13,507 nt of DNA from FEN-1250 sp039918615 (lineage in GTDB: Bacteria; Gemmatimonadota; Gemmatimonadetes; Gemmatimonadales; Gemmatimonadaceae), in assembly GCA_039918615.1 (NCBI GenBank), contig JBDSHG010000025.1, positions 1 to 13,507 on the forward strand, read 5' to 3'. Positions 1 through 6,653 of this stretch are shown piece by piece (within the stretch, counting starts at the first letter, position 1; each line of letters begins with the position of its first letter). The translations under genes and the position numbers were made by a program. The notes under the pieces are model-generated. The model did no database searches, was not told where the DNA came from, and worked only from the letters and a program-made list of their open reading frames with translations.

Positions 1-315
1 AAAGAGCTCGCTCTCAGCAATGGAATGATCCTCGCGCCCGGCGGCGGCTGGACTACTATTCCTGGCGCCGCGGCACTTTTACGACCCCCCGCGCGTATGA
101 TCTACCTCAGAGTCAAGGCGGAGGTCGCGATCGGGCGGATCTTGCGGGGGCGCAGGATTCGTCCGTTGTTGCAGACGGCCGACCCGCTGGATACGCTCCG
201 AAAGCTCCTCGCCGAGCGCGAGGCGGGCTATCTGGAGGCGGATCATGTTATTGATGTGGAAGTCGTTAAATCGCAACAGCTTATAGCGACAATAGCCCGG
301 CTTGCTCTCACTTGA
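1..315 (+). CDS. aroK: Shikimate kinase, C-terminal part (5' end outside window)
   Basis: Shikimate kinase phosphorylates shikimate at the 3-hydroxyl with ATP in the cytoplasmic pathway to chorismate and aromatic amino acids. The reading frame is open from base 1 and stops with TGA at 313-315, so only the last 104 residues are present. They carry the family landmarks in order: the Gly-Gly-Gly shikimate-binding turn (bases 40-48, in LAPGGGW), a beta strand ending in MIYLRV, the lid Arg in IRPLL that contacts ATP and substrate, the DPLDTLRKLLAERE helix, and a C-terminal strand (ADHVIDVE). The P-loop (GxxxxGKS/T) must lie upstream of the window. The residue after the glycine triplet is Trp, where Ala or Ser is common. 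The symbol aroK rather than aroL is a convention, since the two cannot be told apart from this fragment. No terminator is visible after the stop. Confidence 0.88.
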   Translation, partial: KELALSNGMILAPGGGWTTIPGAAALLRPPARMIYLRVKAEVAIGRILRGRRIRPLLQTADPLDTLRKLLAEREAGYLEADHVIDVEVVKSQQLIATIARLALT

Positions 316-468
316 CAGCCTGACTACCTTGCCGAAGTGGCAGTGGAACGAACGCGCTAAGTCCTTTGTTTTTAATATATTCCGCGATTGGGTACGATTC
401 GCGGTGCTTTTGTGGCGATGGCCTGCGGCAATCGTTGATACTGTGCAGCTGGGCCTTCGGGAGACGGA
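316..468. other. Intergenic region upstream of the DUF494-topA genes
   Basis: This 153-bp gap has stops in the plus frame at 358, 373 and 436, so neither flanking gene extends into it. It contains an A+T-rich patch (366-381) ending in TATATT, which could be a -10 element, but no matching -35 hexamer is found at 16-18 bp. Just downstream is a 6-bp inverted repeat, CCGCGA (382-387) and TCGCGG (399-404), with an 11-nt loop. The patch precedes the stem rather than following it, so it does not look like an intrinsic terminator of the shikimate kinase gene. It may be a promoter/operator region or a leader hairpin for the downstream operon. Confidence 0.35.
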
Positions 469-708
469 ATGACATTCAGAGTGCTTGGACCGCACGAGCG
501 GGGACGGTTCGCACCAGACGCCTGGGGGCACCTGATCGCCCTCAGCGGGTCGGGGCTGCTGTCGTCGGCCGAGCTGGAGCAGCTGATCGAGCGAGCGCTT
601 CAGCAGATCGACGGCCGGATCGCGATCGACGATATCCGGGCATTAATGGAAGGCGTGGGCTATCTCGATGATGGCCTCAACGGCGACAATGTGACGGTGC
701 ACTGATAA
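469..708 (+). CDS. Short DUF494 (Smg-like) protein
   Basis: A 78-residue protein of unknown function that matches the C-terminal half of the DUF494/Smg family. Supporting features are the pattern of an R-F-x-P-D-A-W-G-H-L region (about 13-22), a short loop with Gly-Leu-Leu, then two amphipathic helices containing ELEQLIERAL and IDDIRALM. E. coli Smg is about twice as long, and the N-terminal half is absent here. In-frame stops at 358, 373 and 436 exclude an upstream extension. The start ATG at 469 has a good Shine-Dalgarno sequence, GGGAG at 459-463, five bases upstream. The frame ends with two consecutive stops, TGA (703-705) and TAA (706-708), immediately before the topA ATG. The Smg-topA neighbourhood is also seen in proteobacteria, which supports the family call. 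No catalytic residues, signal peptide or membrane segment are visible. The cellular role is unknown. Confidence 0.7.
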
Positions 709-3264
709 ATGGCTACAAGGAGAAAGACTAAGACAGCTACGACTGCCGCAAAGCGAGCGCACCCCGTGAAAGCGGCGGCAGCGAGCGCCGCGGTCGCATC
801 GGGTGACGAAGACGGCGTCGTCGCGCTGGTGACGAAGACGAAGAAGCCGCGCGCGAAGAAGGCGATCAGCGCTGCCGCTCCGGCTGCGGCGCGGAAGCGC
901 GCGCCCGCGAAGAAGCGATCGTCGCGCAACGACATTCCGGAGCTCGACGTTCCGGGGATGGCCGGCAAGTCGCTCGTGATCGTCGAGTCGCCCGCGAAGG
1001 CAAAGACCATCGGCAAATATCTCGGCTCCGAATACCGCGTTCGCGCGACCGTCGGTCACGTCCGCGATCTCCCCGAAAAGGGGCTCGGCATCGACATCGA
1101 GCACGGCTTCGCCCCCAAGTACGTTCCCGTCCCCGGCAAGGAGAAAACCCTCGCCGAGCTGCGCGGAGCGGCGAAGGTCGCATCGCACGTCTACATCGCG
1201 ACCGATCCTGATCGCGAGGGAGAAGCGATCGCGTGGCATGTGGCCGAGACGATCAAGCAGAAGGGGACGCCGGCGCCCGAGCGCGTGCTCTTCCACGAGA
1301 TCACGAGCGATGCCGTTCACGCGGCGATCGCGAACGCCGGCGTCATCGACGAGAAAAAGGTGCACGCGCAGCAGGCGCGCCGCGTGCTCGACCGTCTCGT
1401 CGGCTACAAGGCGAGCCCTTTACTATGGAAGACGGTTCGCAAGGGACTCTCGGCCGGCCGCGTGCAGACGGTCGCGCTTCGCCTGATCGTCGAGCGCGAG
1501 CGCGAGATCCGCGCATTCAAGCCGGTCGAGTACTGGTCGATCGAGGCGCTGCTCGAGAAGGAAGGGCAGAAGTTCACCGCGCGCCTGCACCAGGTGAACG
1601 GCAAGAAAGCGGAGCTCGGCAACGAGCGCGACACGATGAACATCGTCAACGCGGTGAAGTCGCGTGAAAGCTTCCAGGTCACCGATCTTCGCCGTCGCGA
1701 GCGCCGCAAGAATCCGCAGGCGCCGTTCACCACGAGCACGCTGCAGCAGGAAGGCGCGAAGAAGCTGAGCTTCGGTAGCAAGAAGACGATGCGTGTTGCG
1801 CAGGGGCTGTACGAAGGAGTCGAGCTTGGCCCCGAAGGCGCAGTGGGACTCATCACGTACATGCGCACGGATTCCACGCGCATCTCCGAGCTCGCGGCGC
1901 AGCAGGCGCGCGATTATCTGACGACGCTCTTCGGTGCGCACTTCCTCTCGAAGGGTGCGCAGCTCTACGGCAAGGCGGGGCAGGCGAACACGCAGGACGC
2001 GCACGAAGCGGTGCGTCCCACAGATCCCACTCGCCGTCCGGAGCACGTCAAGAAATTCCTGACGCCGGAGCAGTACAAGCTGTATGAGCTGATCTGGAAG
2101 CGCTTCATGTCGTCGCAGATGGCGCCGGCGGTGTTCGACACGACCACCGTCGACTTCCTCATCGATGGCAACGAGGGGCGCAAGGCGGACGGTCAGCGCG
2201 ATTATCTGTTCCGCAGCACGGGAAGCATCGTGAAATTCGAGGGCTTTCTCACGCTCTATCGCGAAGCGCACGAGGAGGGCGACGGGCGCGCGCTCGAAGA
2301 CGAGCAAGCGCTTCCCGAGGTCGCGCTCAACGAGCGGATCCCCGTCAAGGAGATCGTTCCGAAGCAGCACTTCACCGAGCCGCCCGGAAGATTCAGCGAA
2401 GCGAGTCTCGTGAAGGAGCTGGAGCGGCTCGGCATAGGTAGACCTTCTACCTATGCGTCGATCATCTCGGTGCTCGCGGACCGCCACTACGTGCTCCTCG
2501 AGCAGCGTCGCTTTACTCCAACGCCGCTCGGTGAAACCGTCGCCAAGATCATGGTCATGCAGTTCCCAAACATCTTCAACGTGGAGTTCACGTCGGGGAT
2601 GGAAGGTGAGCTGGACAAGGTCGAGGCGGGGACGATCGGCTGGCAGCGCGTGCTCGAGGAGTTCTGGGATCCGTTCCTCGTGTCGCTCAACTCCGCGAAC
2701 GTCGAGGATCTCATCGCCGAGGCGCACGACCTCTCGATGCTGGAAACGGAGCGCTGTCCGAAGGACGGCGGGAAGCTCATAGCGAAGGGCGGGATCTTCG
2801 GGCCGTATCTCGCGTGCGAGCATCGCCCCGAGTGCACGTACACACGCCCGCTCGGCCGCGATCGCAAACCCGCCGTGATGACGACGGAGATTTGTCACGA
2901 GTGTGGCAAGTTCATGGTGATTCGCCAGGGACGCTCGGGCGAGTTCCTCGGCTGCAGCGGCTTCCCGAAGTGCCGCGGAACGCGCGCGCTCCCAACGGGC
3001 ATCAAATGTCCGAAGGATGGCGGCGACATCATCCAGCTTCGCTCGAAGCGCGGCGGACGCGCGTTCTACGGATGCGCGAACCACCCCAACTGCGACTTCA
3101 TCGCCTGGAACAAGCCGATTCTCGAGGAGTGCCCGGACTGCCACTTCATGGGCGCCGAGATGAAGTCGACCAAGGCGCGCGGGGATTTCCGGAAGTGCAT
3201 GAAGTGCGGGAATGAGTGGGAGGTCGCAGCGCCCGAGCTCGAGCCGGCCGTCGCGGCGGGTTAA
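709..3264 (+). CDS. topA: DNA topoisomerase I (type IA) with basic N-terminal extension
   Basis: This 851-residue enzyme relaxes negatively supercoiled DNA by transient single-strand cleavage. Residues 1-75 are a low-complexity Lys/Arg/Ala-rich tail that is not part of the usual fold. The Toprim domain starts near 87, with the catalytic Glu93 in IVESPAKAKTI and the metal-binding DPDREGE motif at 166-172. The catalytic tyrosine is Tyr384 in ITYMRTDSTR, and the GRPSTYA motif lies further on. The C-terminus holds four zinc-ribbon-like units beginning near Cys683, Cys729, Cys767 and Cys808. The first and third begin CPKDGG, so the second Cys of their CxxC pair is replaced by Asp. The start at 709 directly follows the double stop of the DUF494 gene and has no clear Shine-Dalgarno sequence, so translation may depend on coupling. 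A later Met at residue 84 would remove the tail but also lacks a good ribosome site. The stop abuts the trmFO start. Confidence 0.97.
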   Translation: MATRRKTKTATTAAKRAHPVKAAAASAAVASGDEDGVVALVTKTKKPRAKKAISAAAPAAARKRAPAKKRSSRNDIPELDVPGMAGKSLVIVESPAKAKTIGKYLGSEYRVRATVGHVRDLPEKGLGIDIEHGFAPKYVPVPGKEKTLAELRGAAKVASHVYIATDPDREGEAIAWHVAETIKQKGTPAPERVLFHEITSDAVHAAIANAGVIDEKKVHAQQARRVLDRLVGYKASPLLWKTVRKGLSAGRVQTVALRLIVEREREIRAFKPVEYWSIEALLEKEGQKFTARLHQVNGKKAELGNERDTMNIVNAVKSRESFQVTDLRRRERRKNPQAPFTTSTLQQEGAKKLSFGSKKTMRVAQGLYEGVELGPEGAVGLITYMRTDSTRISELAAQQARDYLTTLFGAHFLSKGAQLYGKAGQANTQDAHEAVRPTDPTRRPEHVKKFLTPEQYKLYELIWKRFMSSQMAPAVFDTTTVDFLIDGNEGRKADGQRDYLFRSTGSIVKFEGFLTLYREAHEEGDGRALEDEQALPEVALNERIPVKEIVPKQHFTEPPGRFSEASLVKELERLGIGRPSTYASIISVLADRHYVLLEQRRFTPTPLGETVAKIMVMQFPNIFNVEFTSGMEGELDKVEAGTIGWQRVLEEFWDPFLVSLNSANVEDLIAEAHDLSMLETERCPKDGGKLIAKGGIFGPYLACEHRPECTYTRPLGRDRKPAVMTTEICHECGKFMVIRQGRSGEFLGCSGFPKCRGTRALPTGIKCPKDGGDIIQLRSKRGGRAFYGCANHPNCDFIAWNKPILEECPDCHFMGAEMKSTKARGDFRKCMKCGNEWEVAAPELEPAVAAG

Positions 3265-4638
3265 GTGACGGCCGGAGTGCCGGTAACTGTTGTAGGCGGT
3301 GGCCTCGCCGGCTCCGAAGCCGCGTGGCAGCTGGCCGAGCGTGGGCACGAGGTGGTGGTGCACGAGATGCGCCCCGTCGTGAAGACGGCGGCGCATCAGA
3401 CCGAGACGCTCGCGGAGCTCGTCTGCAGCAACACCTTCAAGAGCACCGACACATCCAATGCGCACGGGCTCCTCAAGGCCGAGATGCGCGCGCTCGGATC
3501 GCTGATCCTCTGGGCGGCGGACGAGGCCCGCGTCCCCGGCGGTACCGCGCTCGCGGTCGATCGCGTAGTGTTCGCGAATGCGGTGCAGAGCAGGCTCGAG
3601 GCGCATCCGCGCATCCGTATCGAGCGTGGCGAGATCACGACGATTCCCTCGCCCTCGGTGATCGCGACAGGGCCGCTCACGTCGGATGCGCTCGCGACTG
3701 CGTTGCGCGCGCGGCTCGGCGTCGACGCGCTGTCGTTCTACGACGCGATCGCTCCCGTAGTTGCGTACGACTCCATCGATCACGACCTCGTCTTCAAGGC
3801 GTCGCGCTACGGCAAGGGTGAGACGGAGGCCGAACGCGAAGAGGGCGCCTATCTCAATTGTCCGCTGTCGCGCGAGCAGTACGAGTCGTTCATCGATGCA
3901 CTCATCGCCGGCGATCAGTATCAGGCGCACGAGTTCGACAAGGCGCCGTACTTCGAGGGCTGTCTCCCGGTGGAAGAGATGGCAGCGCGCGGGCGCGAGA
4001 CGCTCCGCTTCGGACCGCTCAAGCCCGTCGGTCTGCGCGATCCGCGCACGGGGCGCGATGCGTACGCGGTGGTGCAGCTCCGCCAGGAAGATCGCGCGGG
4101 GCGGATGTGGAATCTCGTCGGCTTCCAGACGCGCCTTCGCATCGGCGATCAGGAGAAGGTCTTTCGCGCGATTCCGGGGCTCGCGAACGCGGAGTTTCTG
4201 CGCCATGGAAGCATCCATCGCAACTCATATGTGAACTCGCCGGCGGCGCTGACGCCGGCGCTCACGCTGCGTGACGACGCGCAGGTTTTTCTTGCGGGGC
4301 AGATCACGGGCGTCGAGGGGTATACCGAGTCGAGCGCGACGGGGCTCCTCGCGGGAATCAATCTTTCGCGAGTGCTCGCCGGCGCGGAGGCGGTCGTACC
4401 GCCGGGCACCACGATGCTCGGCGCGCTGTATCGCTATCTGCGCGAGGCGGATCCGAAGCACTTCCAGCCGATGAACGCGAACTTCGGTCTGCTCGACGAC
4501 CTCGCGAAGCCGGAGCGCGACAAGCGGAAGAAGCGCGAGCTCTTCGCCGCGCGCGCGCTGGCGGACATTGCAAGCTGGCAGCGCGACAACGCGCTCGACG
4601 TCTTCTCGCCAAGCGCGTCGGCGGCTGTCGAGCTATGA
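3265..4638 (+). CDS. trmFO: Methylenetetrahydrofolate--tRNA (uracil-5-)-methyltransferase TrmFO
   Basis: A folate- and FAD-dependent enzyme that makes 5-methyluridine at position 54 in the T-loop of tRNA, using methylenetetrahydrofolate as carbon donor instead of SAM. The 457 residues fit the family length. The N-terminal FAD-binding Rossmann motif is VVGGGLAGSE (9-18). It is followed by the family signature ELVCSNTFKS with Cys54, and KAEMRALGSLI. Cys233 in FEGCLPVEEMA corresponds to the second conserved (catalytic) cysteine of TrmFO. The C-terminal GQITGVEGYTESSATGL stretch closes the FAD site. The start is GTG at 3265, immediately after the TAA of topA, with a GGCGGG-like ribosome site inside the topA end. 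The last four bases overlap the xerC start (ATGA). TrmFO replaces TrmA in many Gram-positive and some Gram-negative phyla, which helps place the organism. Confidence 0.97.
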   Translation: MTAGVPVTVVGGGLAGSEAAWQLAERGHEVVVHEMRPVVKTAAHQTETLAELVCSNTFKSTDTSNAHGLLKAEMRALGSLILWAADEARVPGGTALAVDRVVFANAVQSRLEAHPRIRIERGEITTIPSPSVIATGPLTSDALATALRARLGVDALSFYDAIAPVVAYDSIDHDLVFKASRYGKGETEAEREEGAYLNCPLSREQYESFIDALIAGDQYQAHEFDKAPYFEGCLPVEEMAARGRETLRFGPLKPVGLRDPRTGRDAYAVVQLRQEDRAGRMWNLVGFQTRLRIGDQEKVFRAIPGLANAEFLRHGSIHRNSYVNSPAALTPALTLRDDAQVFLAGQITGVEGYTESSATGLLAGINLSRVLAGAEAVVPPGTTMLGALYRYLREADPKHFQPMNANFGLLDDLAKPERDKRKKRELFAARALADIASWQRDNALDVFSPSASAAVEL

Positions 4639-5558
4639 CCGACGACAGCGACGTCGCCGACTTTCTCACGCACCTCGAGAAAGAGCAGAACGATTCGCCG
4701 AACACACTCATCGCCTATCGCCGCGACCTCGATGCCTTCGTCGAATTCCTCGGCAGCTACTATGGTACGGAGTCGTGGACGTGGGGCGGCGTCGACCGGC
4801 TCGCCATCCGCGGCTTCATGGGCCACCTCACCCGCCGCGGGCTCGGCAAGCGCACCATCGGTCGCACCCTCTCCGCCGTGCGCTCCTTCTACAAGTTTCT
4901 CCATCGCAACGAGATCGTCGAGGCGAATCCCGCGCGCGCGATGCAGTCGCCGAAGCGCGACAAGTATCTCCCCGCGTATCTCGACCGCGCGCAGATCGAC
5001 CTCTTGTTTCAGATGGCCGAAGCGAAGGCGTGGGAGGGGAAGTTCACGGACGTGCGGAATCTGGCGATCCTCGAGCTGTTCTATTCGACTGGACTGCGGT
5101 TGTCCGAGCTCGCCGGCGTCAATCGCGACATGCTCGACCTCGTCTCGCAGCAGCTCAAGGTGCGCGGCAAGGGGCGCAAGGAGCGGATCGTTCCGATCGG
5201 CGATCACGCGCAGCTTGCGCTCCGCAACTACGAAGCGAAGCGCGACGAGCTCTCACGCACGCTCGGCGGCAAGGTCGACCGCACCGCGTTCTTCCTCTCG
5301 CGCACGGGCACGCGCATCGGTGTGCGCGCGGTGCAGCTCGTCGTCGGCAAGTTCCTGCACGAGATCGACGAGGATGCGGGGCTCTCGGTGCACTCGCTCC
5401 GCCACACCTTCGCGACGCATCTGCTCGACGCCGGCGCCGACCTCCGTGCCGTCCAGGAGCTGCTCGGACACGCGTCGATCGCGACCACGCAGATCTACAC
5501 GCACACCAGCGTCGAGCGGCTGAAACAGGTGTATGCGAAGTCGCACCCGCGGGCCTGA
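4635..5558 (+). CDS. xerC: Tyrosine recombinase XerC (CodV-like)
   Basis: A 307-residue Xer-type site-specific recombinase that acts with a partner at the dif site to resolve chromosome dimers at cell division. The N-terminal SAM-like DNA-binding domain spans roughly 5-95 (SPNTLIAYRRDL, then SAVRSFYKFL). The C-terminal catalytic domain has the complete set of active residues: Arg155 (STGLRLSEL), Lys179 (VRGKGRKER), His253 and Arg256 (HSLRHTFATHLL), His279 (LLGHASIATTQ) and the nucleophile Tyr288 (IYTHTS). The ATG start overlaps the trmFO stop by 4 bases (ATGA), so translation is probably coupled. Both length and catalytic set fit Xer housekeeping recombinases rather than phage integrases. The choice of XerC over XerD rests on the neighbourhood: in Bacillus subtilis the XerC homologue CodV sits at exactly this place between trmFO and hslV. 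Confidence 0.92.
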   Translation: MTDDSDVADFLTHLEKEQNDSPNTLIAYRRDLDAFVEFLGSYYGTESWTWGGVDRLAIRGFMGHLTRRGLGKRTIGRTLSAVRSFYKFLHRNEIVEANPARAMQSPKRDKYLPAYLDRAQIDLLFQMAEAKAWEGKFTDVRNLAILELFYSTGLRLSELAGVNRDMLDLVSQQLKVRGKGRKERIVPIGDHAQLALRNYEAKRDELSRTLGGKVDRTAFFLSRTGTRIGVRAVQLVVGKFLHEIDEDAGLSVHSLRHTFATHLLDAGADLRAVQELLGHASIATTQIYTHTSVERLKQVYAKSHPRA

Positions 5559-5633
5559 TAGCGGATCGTCGCCAGTTGGCGGCGTCCAGCCGTGCCGCGC
5601 CGCTTCGGAACCGTCCTTGCATTGCTCCGCGGG

Positions 5634-6011
5634 ATGCGAGCTGAAACCATCCCCCTGATTCTCGGCCTCCTGCTCTTTCTGATCGGCGCCGCGATGATCG
5701 CCGACGCGGTCATCGCCGACCAGCGCGCACACGCCTCCGAGCGACGAAGCCGCGAGCGCCCCGAGCGAAACAGGCCCGGCCAGATCATCCTCGGCTGCGG
5801 GATTGCGTGCGTAGCGGCCGCGCTCGTCGGGCGCGATCAATGGCGCTTCACGACGCTCGCGATCGCGGTGGCGGTGGTGCTCGTCGTGATCGGCGTCGGG
5901 TTGAACATGCGCTACATTCGCGGCTCGCTCCTGGGTCCCGTGCTCGGCCGCAGCGAGAAACGGCGTGAGGGCGACACCGTAGCGCCCCGGACGAAAGCAC
6001 CCCGCCAGTAG
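5634..6011 (+). CDS. Small membrane protein of unknown function, three predicted TM segments
   Basis: No known family was recognised. From the ATG at 5634 the product has 125 residues. It begins MRAETIPLIL and runs straight into a hydrophobic segment (about residues 5-28). A basic, highly charged loop rich in Arg and Glu follows (about 30-47). Then come a second hydrophobic stretch (about 49-66, with two cysteines in LGCGIACV), a third (about 72-94, AIAVAVVLVVIGVGL), and a basic polar tail rich in Arg and Lys. This suggests an integral inner-membrane protein. An in-frame GTG at 5592 would add 14 residues. Neither start has a convincing Shine-Dalgarno sequence, and ATG is preferred because the first membrane segment then lies near the N-terminus. 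It lies in the same direction between xerC and hslV, a place where the Bacillus operon has no gene. Nothing in the sequence links it functionally to protease or recombinase. Confidence 0.6.
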   Translation: MRAETIPLILGLLLFLIGAAMIADAVIADQRAHASERRSRERPERNRPGQIILGCGIACVAAALVGRDQWRFTTLAIAVAVVLVVIGVGLNMRYIRGSLLGPVLGRSEKRREGDTVAPRTKAPRQ

Positions 6012-6016
6012 CTCTC

Positions 6017-6047
6017 GGCGCCCCGGCGCCCGTGGTATCTTTCAAGC
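6017..6047 (+). promoter_or_regulatory. Possible -10 element directly before the hslV start, with a GGCGCC repeat
   Basis: TATCTT (6036-6041) resembles a -10 hexamer and ends six bases before the hslV ATG at 6048. Transcription would then begin at or next to the start codon, giving a leaderless mRNA, which fits the absence of any Shine-Dalgarno sequence. No -35 hexamer is visible at normal spacing. Upstream, GGCGCC occurs twice (6017-6022 and 6025-6030) separated by CC. Only four of six bases match the -10 consensus, so this is a weak call. Confidence 0.3.
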
Positions 6048-6593
6048 ATGGCACACGGACTACCAACGATATACGCCACCACCGTTCTCGGTGTGCGGCG
6101 TGACGGCAAGGTCGCGGTCGGCGGCGACGGGCAGGTGAGCGTCGGCGAGACGGTGATGAAGTCGAACGCGCAGAAGGTGCGCGCGCTGCGCGGCGGCAAG
6201 GTGCTCGCGGGCTTCGCGGGCGCGGCGGCGGATGCGTTCACGCTCTTCGAGAAGTTCGAGGAAAAGCTCGAGCGCTATCCCGAGAATCTTCCGCGGGCTG
6301 CCGTCGAGCTGGCGAAGGACTGGCGCAGCGACCGCGTGCTGCGCAAGCTCGAGGCGCTGCTCGTCGTCGTCGACAAGAATCACGGGCTGATCGTCTCCGG
6401 GACGGGCGACATCATCGAGCCCGATGACGGCATCCTCGCGATCGGATCGGGCGGCTCGTATGCGCTGTCATCCGCGCGCGCGCTGATGGCGCACTCGCAG
6501 CTGAGCGCCCGCGAGATCGTGCAGGCGTCGCTCGAGATTGCCGGCGACATCTGTATCTACACGAATAAGAACATCACAATTCTGGAGCTCTAG
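6048..6593 (+). CDS. hslV: ATP-dependent protease subunit HslV (ClpQ)
   Basis: This is the proteolytic subunit of HslUV, a proteasome-like threonine protease that forms a double ring capped by the HslU ATPase and degrades misfolded and regulatory proteins in the cytoplasm. The precursor has 181 residues. By alignment with E. coli HslV (TTIVSVRR), the mature protein begins at Thr11 (TTVLGVRRDG), so a 10-residue propeptide (MAHGLPTIYA) is expected to be removed autocatalytically. Family motifs follow: VAVGGDGQVSVGETVMK (about 23-39), KVRALRGGKVLAGFAG, and IGSGGSYA with the downstream helices. Gly-rich turns and the catalytic lysine region (NAQKVRAL) are in place. No ribosome binding site is seen before the ATG at 6048, consistent with possible leaderless translation. 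hslU follows after 60 bp, the usual pairing. Confidence 0.97.
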   Translation: MAHGLPTIYATTVLGVRRDGKVAVGGDGQVSVGETVMKSNAQKVRALRGGKVLAGFAGAAADAFTLFEKFEEKLERYPENLPRAAVELAKDWRSDRVLRKLEALLVVVDKNHGLIVSGTGDIIEPDDGILAIGSGGSYALSSARALMAHSQLSAREIVQASLEIAGDICIYTNKNITILEL

Positions 6594-6653
6594 CGGCCGC
6601 ACGCGAGCGCCGGTGCTATCAGCACTCTGCGCGCGCGCACCCCGCACTTGATC

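Noticed and set aside
1423..4218. A very long open frame on the minus strand opposite topA and trmFO (931 codons)
   Set aside because: It is a high-GC shadow frame: no domain is recognisable, its composition is Arg/Leu/Glu-rich, and the plus strand holds two well-supported genes throughout.
6017..6041. GGCGCC repeat followed by TATCTTT as an intrinsic terminator after the membrane protein gene
   Set aside because: The two GGCGCC copies leave only a 2-base loop and the following sequence is not a T-run; a promoter function is at least as likely.
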